From NCBI GenBank assembly GCA_965116665.1, contig OZ220709.1:1612001-1676000 (forward strand): 64,000 nucleotides of DNA, given 5' to 3'. The position numbers and the translations under genes are program-made. The notes beneath the pieces are model-generated. The model was not told where the DNA came from, made no database searches, and was given only the letters and a program-made list of their open reading frames with translations. Numbering within the stretch: the first letter of the stretch is position 1; each line of letters begins with the position of its first letter. The DNA comes from Aldehydirespirator sp965116665 (GTDB lineage: Bacteria > Actinomycetota > Acidimicrobiia > Acidimicrobiales > Aldehydirespiratoraceae). Shown piece by piece: positions 7,049 to 16,426 of this stretch.

Positions 7049-9595
7049 ATGGCCGATGCCATTTCCGTCACGGGCGCATTCACGCGCGCCGACGGCAAGG
7101 ACGCCACCTTCGAGACGGGCCAGCTGGCCCCGCTCGCGGGCGGCTCCGTCACCGCCCGCATGGGCGACACGGTGGTGCTAGTCACCGCCACCGGTGCCAA
7201 GTCCCCCCGGGAGGGCGCCGATTTCTTCCCGCTCACCGTCGACGTCGAGGAGCGTATGTACGCCGCGGGCCGCATACCGGGCTCGTTCTTCCGGCGGGAG
7301 GCCCGCGCCGGCGAGCAGGCCATTCTGACCTGCCGGCTCATCGACCGACCGCTGCGCCCGAGCTTCCCCGACGGCTTCCGCAACGAGGTCCACGTCGTGG
7401 CCACCGTGCTCGGCGCCGACCAGTCCCACCCCTACGACATCGTCGCGCTCAACGCGGCCTCGCTGGCGCTGTGCATCTCGCCGATCCCCTTCGACGGGCC
7501 GATCGGCGCGGTGCGGCTGGCCTGGTCGTCTTCGGGTGAGTGGGTGCCGTTCCCGACATACGAGGAGGGAGACGGCTCAGCCTTCGAGATGGTGGTGGCC
7601 GGCCGGCTCGCCGATGACGACGTGGCTGTCATGATGGTCGAGGCCGGAGGAACCTCCACCACCTGGGAGCTGTACCAGGACGGTACGCCCAAGGTCGATG
7701 AGGACGTCCTGGCCGGTGGCCTCGAGGCGGCCAAGACCTGGATCCGAGAGATGATCGAGCTGCAGCAGCAGATGATCGACGCGGTGGGCGCGGTCCACAA
7801 GATGGATCCGCCGCTGGCCCTCGACCACAGCGACGAGATCCTCGCGGCCGTGCGCGAGGGCGCTACCGATCGCATCGCCGCCACCCAGCAGATCGCCGAC
7901 AAGGCCGAGCGCCAGGAGGCTGAGGCCGTCCTGTCCGGCCAGGTCATCGCCGAGCTCGAGGAGCGCTTCGGCAACGACCCGGCGACCGCCAAGCAGATAA
8001 GCAGCGCCATCCGAGCCGTCACCAAGCAGGTCGTGCGCAGCCGGATCGTGGCCGAGGGCGTCCGCATCGACGGCCGCTCCACCAACCAGCTGCGGCCCCT
8101 GATGAGCCGGGTGGGGGTAGTCCCCACCGCTCACGGCTCCGGGCTGTTCCAGCGGGGCGAGACCCAGGTGCTCAACTTCACGACGCTGGGCATCGGCCGC
8201 AGCGACATGCTGATCGACGACCTGTCGCCGACCGAGAAGAAGCGCTACTTCCACCACTACAACTTCCCGCCGTTCTGCACCGGCGAGACCGGGTTCATGC
8301 GCGGGCCCAAGCGGCGCGAGATCGGTCACGGGGCACTGGCCGAGCGGGCCGTGTTCCCGGTGGTACCGGGATTCGACGAGTGGCCCTACACGGTGCGAAC
8401 CGTCTCGGAGGTGCTGGCCTCGAACGGGTCGAGCTCGATGGCGTCGGTGTGCAGCTCCACGCTCTCGCTGATGGACGCGGGCGTGCCGATCAAGGCGCCG
8501 GTGGCCGGCGTGGCCATGGGTCTCGTCCACGCCGACGGCGCCTGGGTCACGCTCACCGACATCCTCGGCGCCGAGGACGCCTTCGGCGACATGGACTTCA
8601 AGGTCGCGGGCACCACGGACTTCATCACCGCGCTGCAGCTCGACACCAAGATCGCGGGCATCCCGGCGTCGGTGCTGGCCGACGCGCTGCGACAGGCCCG
8701 CGAGGCTCGCCTCGACATCCTCGACGTCATGGCCGCGACCATCATGGAGCCCCGGTCCGACGTGCGCGACACGGCTCCGAAGATCGCCACGTTCGAGATT
8801 CCCGTCGAGAAGATCGGAGAGGTGATCGGCCCCAAGGGCAAGGTGATCAACGCCATCCAGTCCGAGACCGGAGCCGACATCAGCGTCGACGACGACGGCG
8901 CGGTCGGGATCGTGGCCATCGCGTCGACCGACCGCGGTGCGGTGCTCGAAGCCGAGCGCCAGATCAAGCTCATACTGGACCCGCCCACCGCCGACGTGGG
9001 TGCCACCTACCGGGGCCGGGTGGTGAACATCACCAAGTTCGGAGCGTTCGTGAACATCCTCCCCGGCCGCGACGGGCTCGTGCACATCTCCAAGCTGGGG
9101 GGCGGCCGGCGCATCGACAGGGTCGAGGACGTCCTGGAGCTCGGCGAGGAGATCGAGGTGGTCGTGGAGGACGTCGACCCCAACGGCAAGATCTCGCTGA
9201 TTCCCAAGACCGACGACGCCGACGGTGCCGGCCCGCCGTCAAGCCGTCCGGCGCCCCGCCGCGAGGGGGGCGGCCGCCCGGAGCGGCGCCGAGGCCCCGA
9301 CAGCGGTGAGACGGACCGCTCCCCGGGGCGGTCCGACCGCAACGGAGGCCCTGGTCGTGGCGACCGCGCCGGGTCGGACTTCCGGCGATCGGACGACGGC
9401 CGCGGCGACCGTCGGGACTCCGAGCCCCGGCGCGACGACCGCGGCGGCCGCGTCAGGCAGCCGGCCGCGGTCCCGGGCGCGAGGCAGGTCTCGTTCGAGG
9501 ACTCCTTCGACCGGGAGCTGGAGAAGGAGTTCGGAGACCTGGGTCCCGATCCCCGAGCCCGGCGAGCCGGCCGGCGAGGCCCCCGTCCCCGCTAG
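7049..9595 (+). CDS. pnp: Polyribonucleotide nucleotidyltransferase (PNPase)
   Basis: An 848-residue 3'-5' phosphorolytic exoribonuclease. Two RNase PH domains (about 10-145 and 320-550) flank a helical domain. The N-terminal half has PGSFFRREARAGEQAILTCR, the second has LRPLMSRVGVVPTAHGSGLF. A KH domain follows with GEVIGPKGKVINAI (about 586-600) and an S1 domain with GRVVNITKFGAFVNILPG (about 655-672). After the S1 domain comes a 120-residue disordered tail rich in Arg, Asp and Gly, of a kind seen in actinobacterial PNPases and probably RNA-binding. AAGGAG lies 7 nt before the ATG. The leader carries two hairpins that may mediate autoregulation. It probably works with RNase J, encoded downstream. 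Confidence 0.97.
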   Translation: MADAISVTGAFTRADGKDATFETGQLAPLAGGSVTARMGDTVVLVTATGAKSPREGADFFPLTVDVEERMYAAGRIPGSFFRREARAGEQAILTCRLIDRPLRPSFPDGFRNEVHVVATVLGADQSHPYDIVALNAASLALCISPIPFDGPIGAVRLAWSSSGEWVPFPTYEEGDGSAFEMVVAGRLADDDVAVMMVEAGGTSTTWELYQDGTPKVDEDVLAGGLEAAKTWIREMIELQQQMIDAVGAVHKMDPPLALDHSDEILAAVREGATDRIAATQQIADKAERQEAEAVLSGQVIAELEERFGNDPATAKQISSAIRAVTKQVVRSRIVAEGVRIDGRSTNQLRPLMSRVGVVPTAHGSGLFQRGETQVLNFTTLGIGRSDMLIDDLSPTEKKRYFHHYNFPPFCTGETGFMRGPKRREIGHGALAERAVFPVVPGFDEWPYTVRTVSEVLASNGSSSMASVCSSTLSLMDAGVPIKAPVAGVAMGLVHADGAWVTLTDILGAEDAFGDMDFKVAGTTDFITALQLDTKIAGIPASVLADALRQAREARLDILDVMAATIMEPRSDVRDTAPKIATFEIPVEKIGEVIGPKGKVINAIQSETGADISVDDDGAVGIVAIASTDRGAVLEAERQIKLILDPPTADVGATYRGRVVNITKFGAFVNILPGRDGLVHISKLGGGRRIDRVEDVLELGEEIEVVVEDVDPNGKISLIPKTDDADGAGPPSSRPAPRREGGGRPERRRGPDSGETDRSPGRSDRNGGPGRGDRAGSDFRRSDDGRGDRRDSEPRRDDRGGRVRQPAAVPGARQVSFEDSFDRELEKEFGDLGPDPRARRAGRRGPRPR

Positions 9596-9600
9596 GAGGC

Positions 9601-9708
9601 CGAGCGCGTAGGGAGCGACCATGATCAGAGTCGGCCACCGGCGCCCGGCCCCTCGGATGGACGGTGGCGTCGGTCGAGCGAGTAGGGAGCGACCATGATC
9701 AGAGTCGG
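9601..9708 (+). repeat. 34-bp direct repeat duplicating the dapB translation start
   Basis: The 34-bp copies at 9601-9634 and 9675-9708 differ at one base and are 74 bp apart. Each contains GGGAGCGACC followed by ATGATCAGAGTCGG, that is, the ribosome-binding site and first codons of dapB. The first copy starts a 25-codon mini-ORF; the second is the true start. Confidence 0.9.
9621..9698 (+). CDS. Mini-cistron (25 aa) translationally linked to dapB
   Basis: A 25-codon frame starting at the duplicated dapB start (MIRVGHRRP..) after GGGAG. Its TGA (9696-9698) overlaps the dapB ATG (9695-9697) as ATGA. It uses the same ribosome-binding context as dapB, so ribosomes should load on it and re-initiate on dapB. 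The peptide probably has no function of its own. It matches no family I recognise beyond its first five residues, which copy DapB. Confidence 0.45.
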   Translation: MIRVGHRRPAPRMDGGVGRASRERP

Positions 9709-10426
9709 GGTGTGCGGCGCCACCGGGCGCATGGGCGCCGAGGCGTGCCGGGCCGTCGAAGCCGATCCCGACACCGAGCTGGTGGCCGCAATCGGCTCGG
9801 CCGGCTCCGTCGAGGAGTTCGTTGACGCCCGCGCCGAGGTGGTGGTCGACTTCACCGTCGCCGAGGCGGTCAGGGCCAACGCCGGGCGCCTCGCGGCTGC
9901 GGGCATCCATGCAGTCATCGGCACGTCGGGGCTGACATCTCGCGACATTGAGGCGCTGCGGACGGCCTTCGTGCGCAGCCACTGCATCGTCGCGCCGAAC
10001 TTCGCGGTCGGTGCCGTGCTGATGACCCGCTTCGCCGCTCTGGCCGCTCCGTACTTCGACACCGCGGAGGTGATCGAGCTTCACCACGACCGCAAGGTCG
10101 ACGCTCCGTCGGGGACGGCGCTGACTACCGTCGAAGCCATGGCCGAAGCATCCGACGCCTGGGCGCCGGACCCCACCGTCAACGAGATGGTGCCCGGCGT
10201 CCGCGGCGGCCGAGGCCCCGGCGGGATACCGATCCACTCGGTGAGAATGAAGGGTCTGGTGGCCCATCAGGAAGTGCTGCTCGGCGGCTCCGGCGAGACC
10301 CTGACCATCCGTCACGACTCCATTGACCGGTCCGCGTTCATGCCCGGGACGCTTCTGGCCACGAAGCGGGTCGTGGCGCTCGAGCCGGGTGTGACCGTCG
10401 GCCTCGGCGAGGTGCTGGGCATCTAG
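9695..10426 (+). CDS. dapB: 4-hydroxy-tetrahydrodipicolinate reductase
   Basis: A 243-residue NAD(P)H-dependent reductase that makes tetrahydrodipicolinate, the second committed step to meso-diaminopimelate and lysine. The N-terminal Rossmann motif is VGVCGATGRMG (4-14). The catalytic segment ELHHDRKVDAPSGTAL lies near 128-143, and GRGPGGIPIHSVRMKG near 170-185 is also typical. GGGAG lies 5 nt before the ATG. The start region is duplicated 74 bp upstream, producing a mini-cistron that ends on this start codon. dapA lies 0.8 kb downstream, separated by a SURF1-like gene. Confidence 0.96.
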   Translation: MIRVGVCGATGRMGAEACRAVEADPDTELVAAIGSAGSVEEFVDARAEVVVDFTVAEAVRANAGRLAAAGIHAVIGTSGLTSRDIEALRTAFVRSHCIVAPNFAVGAVLMTRFAALAAPYFDTAEVIELHHDRKVDAPSGTALTTVEAMAEASDAWAPDPTVNEMVPGVRGGRGPGGIPIHSVRMKGLVAHQEVLLGGSGETLTIRHDSIDRSAFMPGTLLATKRVVALEPGVTVGLGEVLGI

Positions 10427-10442
10427 GCCGCGGAGCTGCTGA

Positions 10443-11186
10443 ATGCGCAGGCTGGCATCGCCGGGCTGGGTGGCCTCGCACCTGTTCGCGGTGGCGATGG
10501 TCGTGCTCATGACCAATCTGGGGTTCTGGCAGCTTCGACGGCTCGACGACCGGCGCGCCGACAATTCCCAGATTGCCGCGGCGATGTCGCAGGATCCGCT
10601 GGACATTGCCGCCTATCTCGACACGCGGGGGCTGCCCCCCTCCTACACCGCGGTGGCGGCGAGGGGCGCCTATCTCCCCGACGCCGAGGTGCGGATCGGC
10701 AATCGCAGTAGCGGTGGGCAGCCGGGCTTCTGGCTGGCGACTCCGCTGGAACTCCCCGACGGCCGGGCGGTGGCCGTGGTCCGGGGCTGGGTCCCCCGGC
10801 GCAGCGTCGTCGGGCTGGACGACCGCAGGCCGGACCCGCCGGCGGGAGAGGTCACCGTGGTCGGGCTGGCCTTCGACAGCGTGGGCGGTGGGAGGATCGC
10901 GGAGACCGGTCCGGGAGAGACACCCGAGATCTCCCGCATGGACTTGGACCGCTTCACCGAAGTCTCCGGTGTCGACGTCGAGGATGTCTGGATAAGGCTG
11001 CGGGCCCAGTCGCCGCTCCAGCCCGAGGGACTGCCGGAGCCGGTGCCCGATCCCGACCTGACCGAGGGGCCGCACCTGTCGTACGCCTTCCAGTGGTTCT
11101 TCTTCGCATCTGGGGCGGTGGTGGTGTACGCCCTGATCCTGCGCCGGGCCGTGACCGGTCGCCAAGAAACTCCCGATACGGAATAA
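10443..11186 (+). CDS. SURF1-like cytochrome oxidase biogenesis protein
   Basis: A 247-residue membrane protein with the SURF1 layout. TM1 (about 9-27) runs into GFWQLRRLDDRRADN; then comes an extracytoplasmic domain with RGAYLPDAEVRIGNR and LPDGRAVAVVRGWVP; TM2 (about 215-235) contains YAFQWFFFASGAVVVYA. SURF1 proteins help assemble heme-copper oxidases, probably by handling heme a. It lies 16 bp after dapB and 11 bp before dapA on the same strand, probably in one transcript. The functional link to the dap genes is positional only. Confidence 0.9.
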   Translation: MRRLASPGWVASHLFAVAMVVLMTNLGFWQLRRLDDRRADNSQIAAAMSQDPLDIAAYLDTRGLPPSYTAVAARGAYLPDAEVRIGNRSSGGQPGFWLATPLELPDGRAVAVVRGWVPRRSVVGLDDRRPDPPAGEVTVVGLAFDSVGGGRIAETGPGETPEISRMDLDRFTEVSGVDVEDVWIRLRAQSPLQPEGLPEPVPDPDLTEGPHLSYAFQWFFFASGAVVVYALILRRAVTGRQETPDTE

Positions 11187-11197
11187 GGTTGTTGGCG

Positions 11198-12082
11198 ATG
11201 GGACGGTTCGGACGAGTGCTCACCGCGATGGTCACCCCCTTCACCGACGAGGGGGCCCTGGATCTCGACGGCGCCACCCGCTTGGCGCAGTGGCTGATCG
11301 CCCACGGCAACGAGGGCCTGGTGGTGGCCGGCACCACCGGCGAGAGCCCGACCCTCACCCACGCCGAGCAGTCCGACCTGGTGGCCGCGGTGGTGGACGC
11401 GGTCGACGTGCCGGTGGTCGCGGGCGCCGGGAGCAACGACACCCGCGCCGCCATCGACCTGACCGAGCGCTGCACCCAGGCAGGAGCCTCCGGGATCCTG
11501 CACGTCGCCGGCTACTACAACCGCCCGTCGCAGGCCGGGCTCGACGCCCACTTCCGCCATTGCGCCGACGCCACCGACCTTCCGGTCATCATCTACGACA
11601 TACCGGGGCGGACGGGCCGCAAGGTCGCCACCGAGACCCTGGCCCGGCTGGCCCACGAGGTACCCAACATCGTCGGGCTCAAGGACGCGGCCGGCTCGCC
11701 CGCGGAGACGGCCCGCCTGCTGGAGATGGCCCCCGACGGCTTCGAGGTGTACTCCGGCGACGACTCGCTCACGCTGCCCCTGCTGTCGATCGGCGCGGTG
11801 GGCGTCATCGGCGTCGCCACCCACTGGGCGGGCCGGCAGATGGCAGCCATGTTCGATGCCTTCGAGAGCGGACGGGTGGCCGAGGCCGCGGCCGTCAACC
11901 GCAGCCTGCTCGACTCCTACGACTTCGAGACCGGCGACGACGCCCCCAACCCGGTGCCCACCAAGTGCATGATGAGGGTGCTGGGACTGCCCGCCGGGCC
12001 GTGCCGCCTGCCCATGGGACCCGAGCCGTCCGGTCTCGAGGACCGGGCCAGGGAAGTCCTCACCGCGCTGGGCGCAGGCTGA
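11198..12082 (+). CDS. dapA: 4-hydroxy-tetrahydrodipicolinate synthase
   Basis: A 294-residue class I aldolase-fold enzyme that condenses pyruvate with aspartate semialdehyde. Visible motifs are GRVLTAMVTPF at the N-terminus, GTTGESPTL (about 44-52), YYNRPSQ (about 106-112), and the Schiff-base lysine in VGLKDAAGS (about 159-167). The ATG at 11198 gives the family length; AAGG lies about 9 nt upstream. It starts 11 bp after the SURF1-like gene and is followed after 9 bp by rnj, the usual actinobacterial dapA-rnj-ftsK order. Confidence 0.96.
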   Translation: MGRFGRVLTAMVTPFTDEGALDLDGATRLAQWLIAHGNEGLVVAGTTGESPTLTHAEQSDLVAAVVDAVDVPVVAGAGSNDTRAAIDLTERCTQAGASGILHVAGYYNRPSQAGLDAHFRHCADATDLPVIIYDIPGRTGRKVATETLARLAHEVPNIVGLKDAAGSPAETARLLEMAPDGFEVYSGDDSLTLPLLSIGAVGVIGVATHWAGRQMAAMFDAFESGRVAEAAAVNRSLLDSYDFETGDDAPNPVPTKCMMRVLGLPAGPCRLPMGPEPSGLEDRAREVLTALGAG

Positions 12083-12091
12083 AGTCCCGCC

Positions 12092-13762
12092 GTGGCCGCG
12101 CCGGTAGCCGTCACCTTCCTGGGCGGCCTCGGGGAGATTGGACGCAACTGCGCGGTCATCGAGACCTCCGGTCGCCGGGTGCTGCTCGACTGCGGCCGGA
12201 TGTTCGCGGGGGACGACCTTCCCGGCGTGGACTCGGTGCTTCCCGACTTCGAGTGGCTGCTGGACGCGGGCGGAGTGGAGGCCTGCGTCGCGACTCACGC
12301 CCATGAGGACCACATCGGCGCGCTGCCGTACCTGCTCGAGCGGTTGTCGTTCCCGGTGTACGGGTCGGCGTTCACGTTGGGTCTGGTGCGGCACAAGCTG
12401 GCTGAGGCGGGTCTGCTCGACCGGGCCGAGCTCCGCGAGGTTCGCGACGGCGACCGCTTCAACGCGGGGCCCTTCGAATGCGAGGCCATGCCGGTCACCC
12501 ACTCGGTTCCCGGTGGGTTCATCACCGCGTTCTCCACGCCGCAGGGTCTGATCCTTCACTCCAGCGACTTCAAGCTCGACCTGACGCCCGTGGACGGGCG
12601 GCGCACCGCGCTGTCCCGCATCGGCGCGCTCGCCGACGATCCGGGTGTGCGGCTGCTCCTGGCCGACTCGACCAACGCGGACGACCCCGGGTCGACCCGA
12701 TCGGAGCGGGATGTGGGCGACGTGCTGCGCGAGGCGATCGGCCGGGAGGAGGGTCGCAGGGTGATCGTGGGGGCCTTCGCCAGCCACATCCACCGCATCC
12801 AGCAGGTGATGGACGTAGCCGTCGGCACGGGCCGCACCGTGGCGACGCTGGGCCTGTCGATGCAGCGCAACGTCGGCCTGGCCCGCGAGCTCGGGCTGCT
12901 GCGGGTGCCCGATCACGCGCTGCGCGACATCACCGACATCGAGGGAATCGACCCGGCGAGGGTGCTGATCGTCTGCACCGGGTCCCAGGGCGAGCCCCGC
13001 GCCGCTCTGACCCAGATGGCCGAGGGCGTCAGCAAGTGGGTGGAGATCGGGGATCGGGACACGGTGATATTCAGCTCCCACCCGATCCCTGGCAACGAGG
13101 CCGCGGTGGGAGCGGTCCGCAATGGGCTGGCCCGGCGCGGCGCCCGGGTGCTGCACACCGGCAACCTCAACGTGCACACCTCCGGTCACGGCAAGCAGCA
13201 GGAGCTGAAGGTGCTGCACTCGGCCGCATCGCCGCAATGGTTCGTGCCGGTGCACGGCGAGTACGAGCACCTGGTGGCCCACGCCCGGCTGGCCACCGAG
13301 ATGGGCATGGACTCCGAGCGGGTGGTGCTGTGCTGCGACGGTGACCGGATCGAGTTGACCGACGACGGCCTGCGACACTCGGGCTCGGTCGGTGGCGTCC
13401 ACGTCTATGTGGACGGCACGGTCGGCGACCTGGGATCGATCGTGCTCGACGAGCGGCGGAAGCTGGGCTCCAGCGGTTTCGTGGCCGTCGTCGTGGAACT
13501 GGATCTGGACCGCGGCCTGCTCCTGAGGGGACCCGAGGTCGTGTCGCGTGGCTGGGTGGAGCAGCCGGCCCTGCTGGCCCACGAGACCGCGATAGCCGAC
13601 GCCGTCGAAGCCGAGGTCCGTGATGCGCTCGACGACGGCCGTACTGGCTTGGATGCCTTCGAAGACCTGGTGCTTCGCACCGCCCGGCGCACGTCCCGGG
13701 AGCGGACCCGCCGGCGGCCCGTGATCATCCCGGTGGTGCGCGAGGCTCGACCAAATCAGTAG
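12092..13762 (+). CDS. rnj: Ribonuclease J
   Basis: A 556-residue metallo-beta-lactamase/beta-CASP ribonuclease with endo- and 5'-3' exonuclease activity. The N-terminus VTFLGGLGEIGRNC is diagnostic. The zinc motif HAHEDH is at about 69-74 and TNADDPGSTRSE lies in the beta-CASP region. The beta-CASP signature GNLNVHTSGHGKQQELKVL is followed by HGEYEHL. The C-terminal domain begins near 450. The start codon is GTG, with no strong ribosome-binding site, 9 bp after dapA, suggesting coupling to dapA translation. It complements PNPase in RNA turnover. Confidence 0.96.
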   Translation: MAAPVAVTFLGGLGEIGRNCAVIETSGRRVLLDCGRMFAGDDLPGVDSVLPDFEWLLDAGGVEACVATHAHEDHIGALPYLLERLSFPVYGSAFTLGLVRHKLAEAGLLDRAELREVRDGDRFNAGPFECEAMPVTHSVPGGFITAFSTPQGLILHSSDFKLDLTPVDGRRTALSRIGALADDPGVRLLLADSTNADDPGSTRSERDVGDVLREAIGREEGRRVIVGAFASHIHRIQQVMDVAVGTGRTVATLGLSMQRNVGLARELGLLRVPDHALRDITDIEGIDPARVLIVCTGSQGEPRAALTQMAEGVSKWVEIGDRDTVIFSSHPIPGNEAAVGAVRNGLARRGARVLHTGNLNVHTSGHGKQQELKVLHSAASPQWFVPVHGEYEHLVAHARLATEMGMDSERVVLCCDGDRIELTDDGLRHSGSVGGVHVYVDGTVGDLGSIVLDERRKLGSSGFVAVVVELDLDRGLLLRGPEVVSRGWVEQPALLAHETAIADAVEAEVRDALDDGRTGLDAFEDLVLRTARRTSRERTRRRPVIIPVVREARPNQ

Positions 13763-13923
13763 AGAAACCCGTCATATGGGAGCAATTCTCGTGCAGATTT
13801 GAGCCGAGCTAGATGTGGGTCGCCCATCGGTCGCCCGCGCCCCGCTTGGCGCTTCGTCCAATCGTCGCGGATTGCTCCCACCCGCGCGACGCAGGGGTTC
13901 ACAAGGCTGTTGGGCGTCACTGG

Positions 13924-13929
13924 TAGCGT
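13924..13929 (+). promoter_or_regulatory. -10 element of leaderless ftsK transcript
   Basis: GGTAGCGT: TAGCGT ends 8 nt before the ftsK ATG, with no Shine-Dalgarno between. The bS22 gene has the identical octamer. Transcription should start at or next to the ATG. Confidence 0.6.
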
Positions 13930-13937
13930 CACATTTG

Positions 13938-16421
13938 ATGGCCAGCAAGGAAGCCAAGAGGGCCGGCGGCGCCCCGAACGGGCCGAAGGAGGCCAGGAAG
14001 GGCTCGCGGCGGCGCTCGGCCGCGGTGGGCTCGGTGGTTCGACGCCATCGCCGGGACATTTGGGGCTTGGCCGCCATCGTGGCGGGCCTGATTGTGGCCG
14101 GCAGCGTCTGGTTCGCAGCCGCAGGACGGGTCGGCGAGCAGGTCGATCGGGCTCTGGCCGCGGGGTTCGGCCTGGTGCGTTCTGCCCTGCCCATCGGGCT
14201 GGCGGCGATGGGAGCAGCCGCGCTCTGGGGCGGACGTCGTGGCGGTGCTGCCAGTGGCTCAACCGGCGGAGGCGAGGGAACCGGAGCGACCCAACCGGTC
14301 GGCATGCCTCCCGTCGAGAGGTCCGACTCTGCGGCCAGGATGCTGCTGGGCGGTGTGCTGCTGCTGGTGTCGTCCACGGGGTTGCTGCATCTGGCCAGGG
14401 GCCGCCCCGGCCTCGGTGACGGCGTGGACGAACTCGGCGCGGCGGGCGGTGCCCTGGGTGTCGGTATCGGCGGTTTCCTGCACGCCTGGACGGCGGCGTG
14501 GGGCTCCGTGCTGCTGCTCGTCTTCGTAGGGCTCGTCGGCCTGATCGTCGTCACCGGCCTCACCGTGCGATCGGCGCTGGCCGGGCTGGCGACCGCGCTT
14601 CGCCCGGCTTGGCGCTTGCTGCGGTCGCTGGTGGTGAACCTATTCAGCGATATCAAGGAGGCCCCCGCCGGAGGGGAGGCCACCGGCCTGCCTAACTTCG
14701 AGCAAGCCGAGGGCGCACCGTTCCGGGCGGATCCGGATTCGAGCGACGTCGGCACCGACGAGGAGCCTCCGCCCGCCGAGCCCGAGCCCGCTCCCGAGGC
14801 GGGAGCGGTTGCCGCGCCCGGCGATCTCGCCAAGGCGCTCGCTGCGGGCTCGGGCGCGAAGCGGCGAGACGGCCCGTCCAAATGGAAGCTGCCGGCCGCC
14901 AAGGTCCTCACCGTGACGCCCTCGCGGCACATCGACAAGGTGGCCGTGGCCGAGCGCGGCCAGCTCCTGCAAGCGACCCTCGCCAGGTTCGATGTTCCCA
15001 CCATCCTGCTGGAACCGGTGGTGGGACCGACCGTCACCCGTTTCGTGCTCGAGCTGGAGGAGGGCGTCAAGGTGTCCAAGCTCGAGAACCTGCGCAAGGA
15101 CATCGCCTATGCCATGGCATCGCCCGACGTGCGCATCCTGGCCCCCATCCCGGGCCGGCGAGCCATCGGCGTGGAGGTCCCGAACCTCGACCGCCAGATA
15201 GTGCGGCTCGGCGATGTGCTGCGAACACCGGAGGCGCGGGCCGCGGAGCACCCGTTGGAGGTCGCCATAGGCCGCGACATCAACGGCCAGTCGGTGATGA
15301 TGAACCTGGCGACCACACCCCATCTGCTGATCGCCGGGGCCACCGGGGCCGGAAAGTCGTCGTGCCTCAACTCGCTGATCACCTCGGTCCTGATGCGGTC
15401 CACCCCCGACGAGGTCCGCATGATCCTGGTCGACCCGAAACGGGTGGAGATGGGCCAGTACGACCGCGTCCCGCACCTGCTGACCGCGCCGGTCACCGAC
15501 CCCCGCAAGGCGGCCAACGCGCTGAGCTGGGCCGTGCGGGAGATGGAACGGCGCTACGACCTGCTTCACGAGACCGGCTTCCGGGACGTCACCGGCTACA
15601 ACGGCGCGGTCGACGAGGACGCCCTGGACCCCCCGCCCGGGGCGAGGGACGCCGACGGCGAGCCGTTGCAGTACCAGCGCCTGCCGTTCGTGCTCCTTGT
15701 GGTGGACGAGTTGGCCGACCTGATGATGGTGGCCGCCAGGGACGTGGAGGAGTCGATCGCCCGGATAGCCCAGATGGCCCGCGCCGTCGGCATCCACTTG
15801 GTGATCGCCACCCAGCGGCCCTCGGTCAACATCATCACCGGGGTTATCAAGGCCAACATCCCGGCCCGGCTCGCCTTCGCGGTGGCGAGCCTGACCGACT
15901 CTCGAGTGATCCTCGATCAGCCCGGCGCCGAGCGGCTGGTGGGCCAGGGCGACATGCTGTGGCTCGGACCCTCGTCGTCGACCCCCCACCGCATCCAGGG
16001 GTGCTGGGTGACCGAGGACGAGGTCCGCGCCGTGGTGGGGCACTGGGTGGATCAGGCGCCCGACTTCCACGACGATCCCTCGGTCTCCACCGATGGACCA
16101 CCCGGCGGTGAGTCCGGAGGCTCGACGCAGCCGGGGCCCGACCTCGGCGGGGCGCCGATCATGCCCACGAGCATCACCGAAGCGCCCCCGGTGGACGACG
16201 ACGACGGTGACGAACTGCTCGAGGCGGCCATGGCCCTGGTGGTCGAGACCCAGCTGGGCTCCACGTCCATGCTGCAACGCCGTCTGCGGGTCGGCTTCGC
16301 GAGGGCGGGCCGGATCATGGATCTGCTTGAACAGCGCGGCGTGGTCGGCCCGTCGACCGGCTCGAAGGCCCGTGAGGTCCTGATCACTCCCGAGGAGTTC
16401 GAGGGCAGGCAGGCCGGCTGA
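13938..16421 (+). CDS. ftsK: DNA translocase FtsK/SpoIIIE
   Basis: An 827-residue translocase that moves chromosomal DNA at the septum. A basic N-terminus is followed by about four membrane segments (roughly 40-60, 78-98, 130-155 and 180-215). A short acidic/Pro-rich linker leads to the alpha/beta motor with Walker A GATGAGKSSCLNSL (about 468-480), LLVVDELADLMM (Walker B) and IATQRPSVNIITG. The C-terminal gamma winged helix LGSTSMLQRRLRVGFARAGRIMDLLEQRGVV reads KOPS-like sites. The ATG at 13938 is chosen because a -10 element lies just upstream and a TAG-free extension upstream is not FtsK-like. It is followed after 5 bp by a CaCA antiporter. Confidence 0.96.
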   Translation: MASKEAKRAGGAPNGPKEARKGSRRRSAAVGSVVRRHRRDIWGLAAIVAGLIVAGSVWFAAAGRVGEQVDRALAAGFGLVRSALPIGLAAMGAAALWGGRRGGAASGSTGGGEGTGATQPVGMPPVERSDSAARMLLGGVLLLVSSTGLLHLARGRPGLGDGVDELGAAGGALGVGIGGFLHAWTAAWGSVLLLVFVGLVGLIVVTGLTVRSALAGLATALRPAWRLLRSLVVNLFSDIKEAPAGGEATGLPNFEQAEGAPFRADPDSSDVGTDEEPPPAEPEPAPEAGAVAAPGDLAKALAAGSGAKRRDGPSKWKLPAAKVLTVTPSRHIDKVAVAERGQLLQATLARFDVPTILLEPVVGPTVTRFVLELEEGVKVSKLENLRKDIAYAMASPDVRILAPIPGRRAIGVEVPNLDRQIVRLGDVLRTPEARAAEHPLEVAIGRDINGQSVMMNLATTPHLLIAGATGAGKSSCLNSLITSVLMRSTPDEVRMILVDPKRVEMGQYDRVPHLLTAPVTDPRKAANALSWAVREMERRYDLLHETGFRDVTGYNGAVDEDALDPPPGARDADGEPLQYQRLPFVLLVVDELADLMMVAARDVEESIARIAQMARAVGIHLVIATQRPSVNIITGVIKANIPARLAFAVASLTDSRVILDQPGAERLVGQGDMLWLGPSSSTPHRIQGCWVTEDEVRAVVGHWVDQAPDFHDDPSVSTDGPPGGESGGSTQPGPDLGGAPIMPTSITEAPPVDDDDGDELLEAAMALVVETQLGSTSMLQRRLRVGFARAGRIMDLLEQRGVVGPSTGSKAREVLITPEEFEGRQAG

Positions 16422-16426
16422 GAAGA

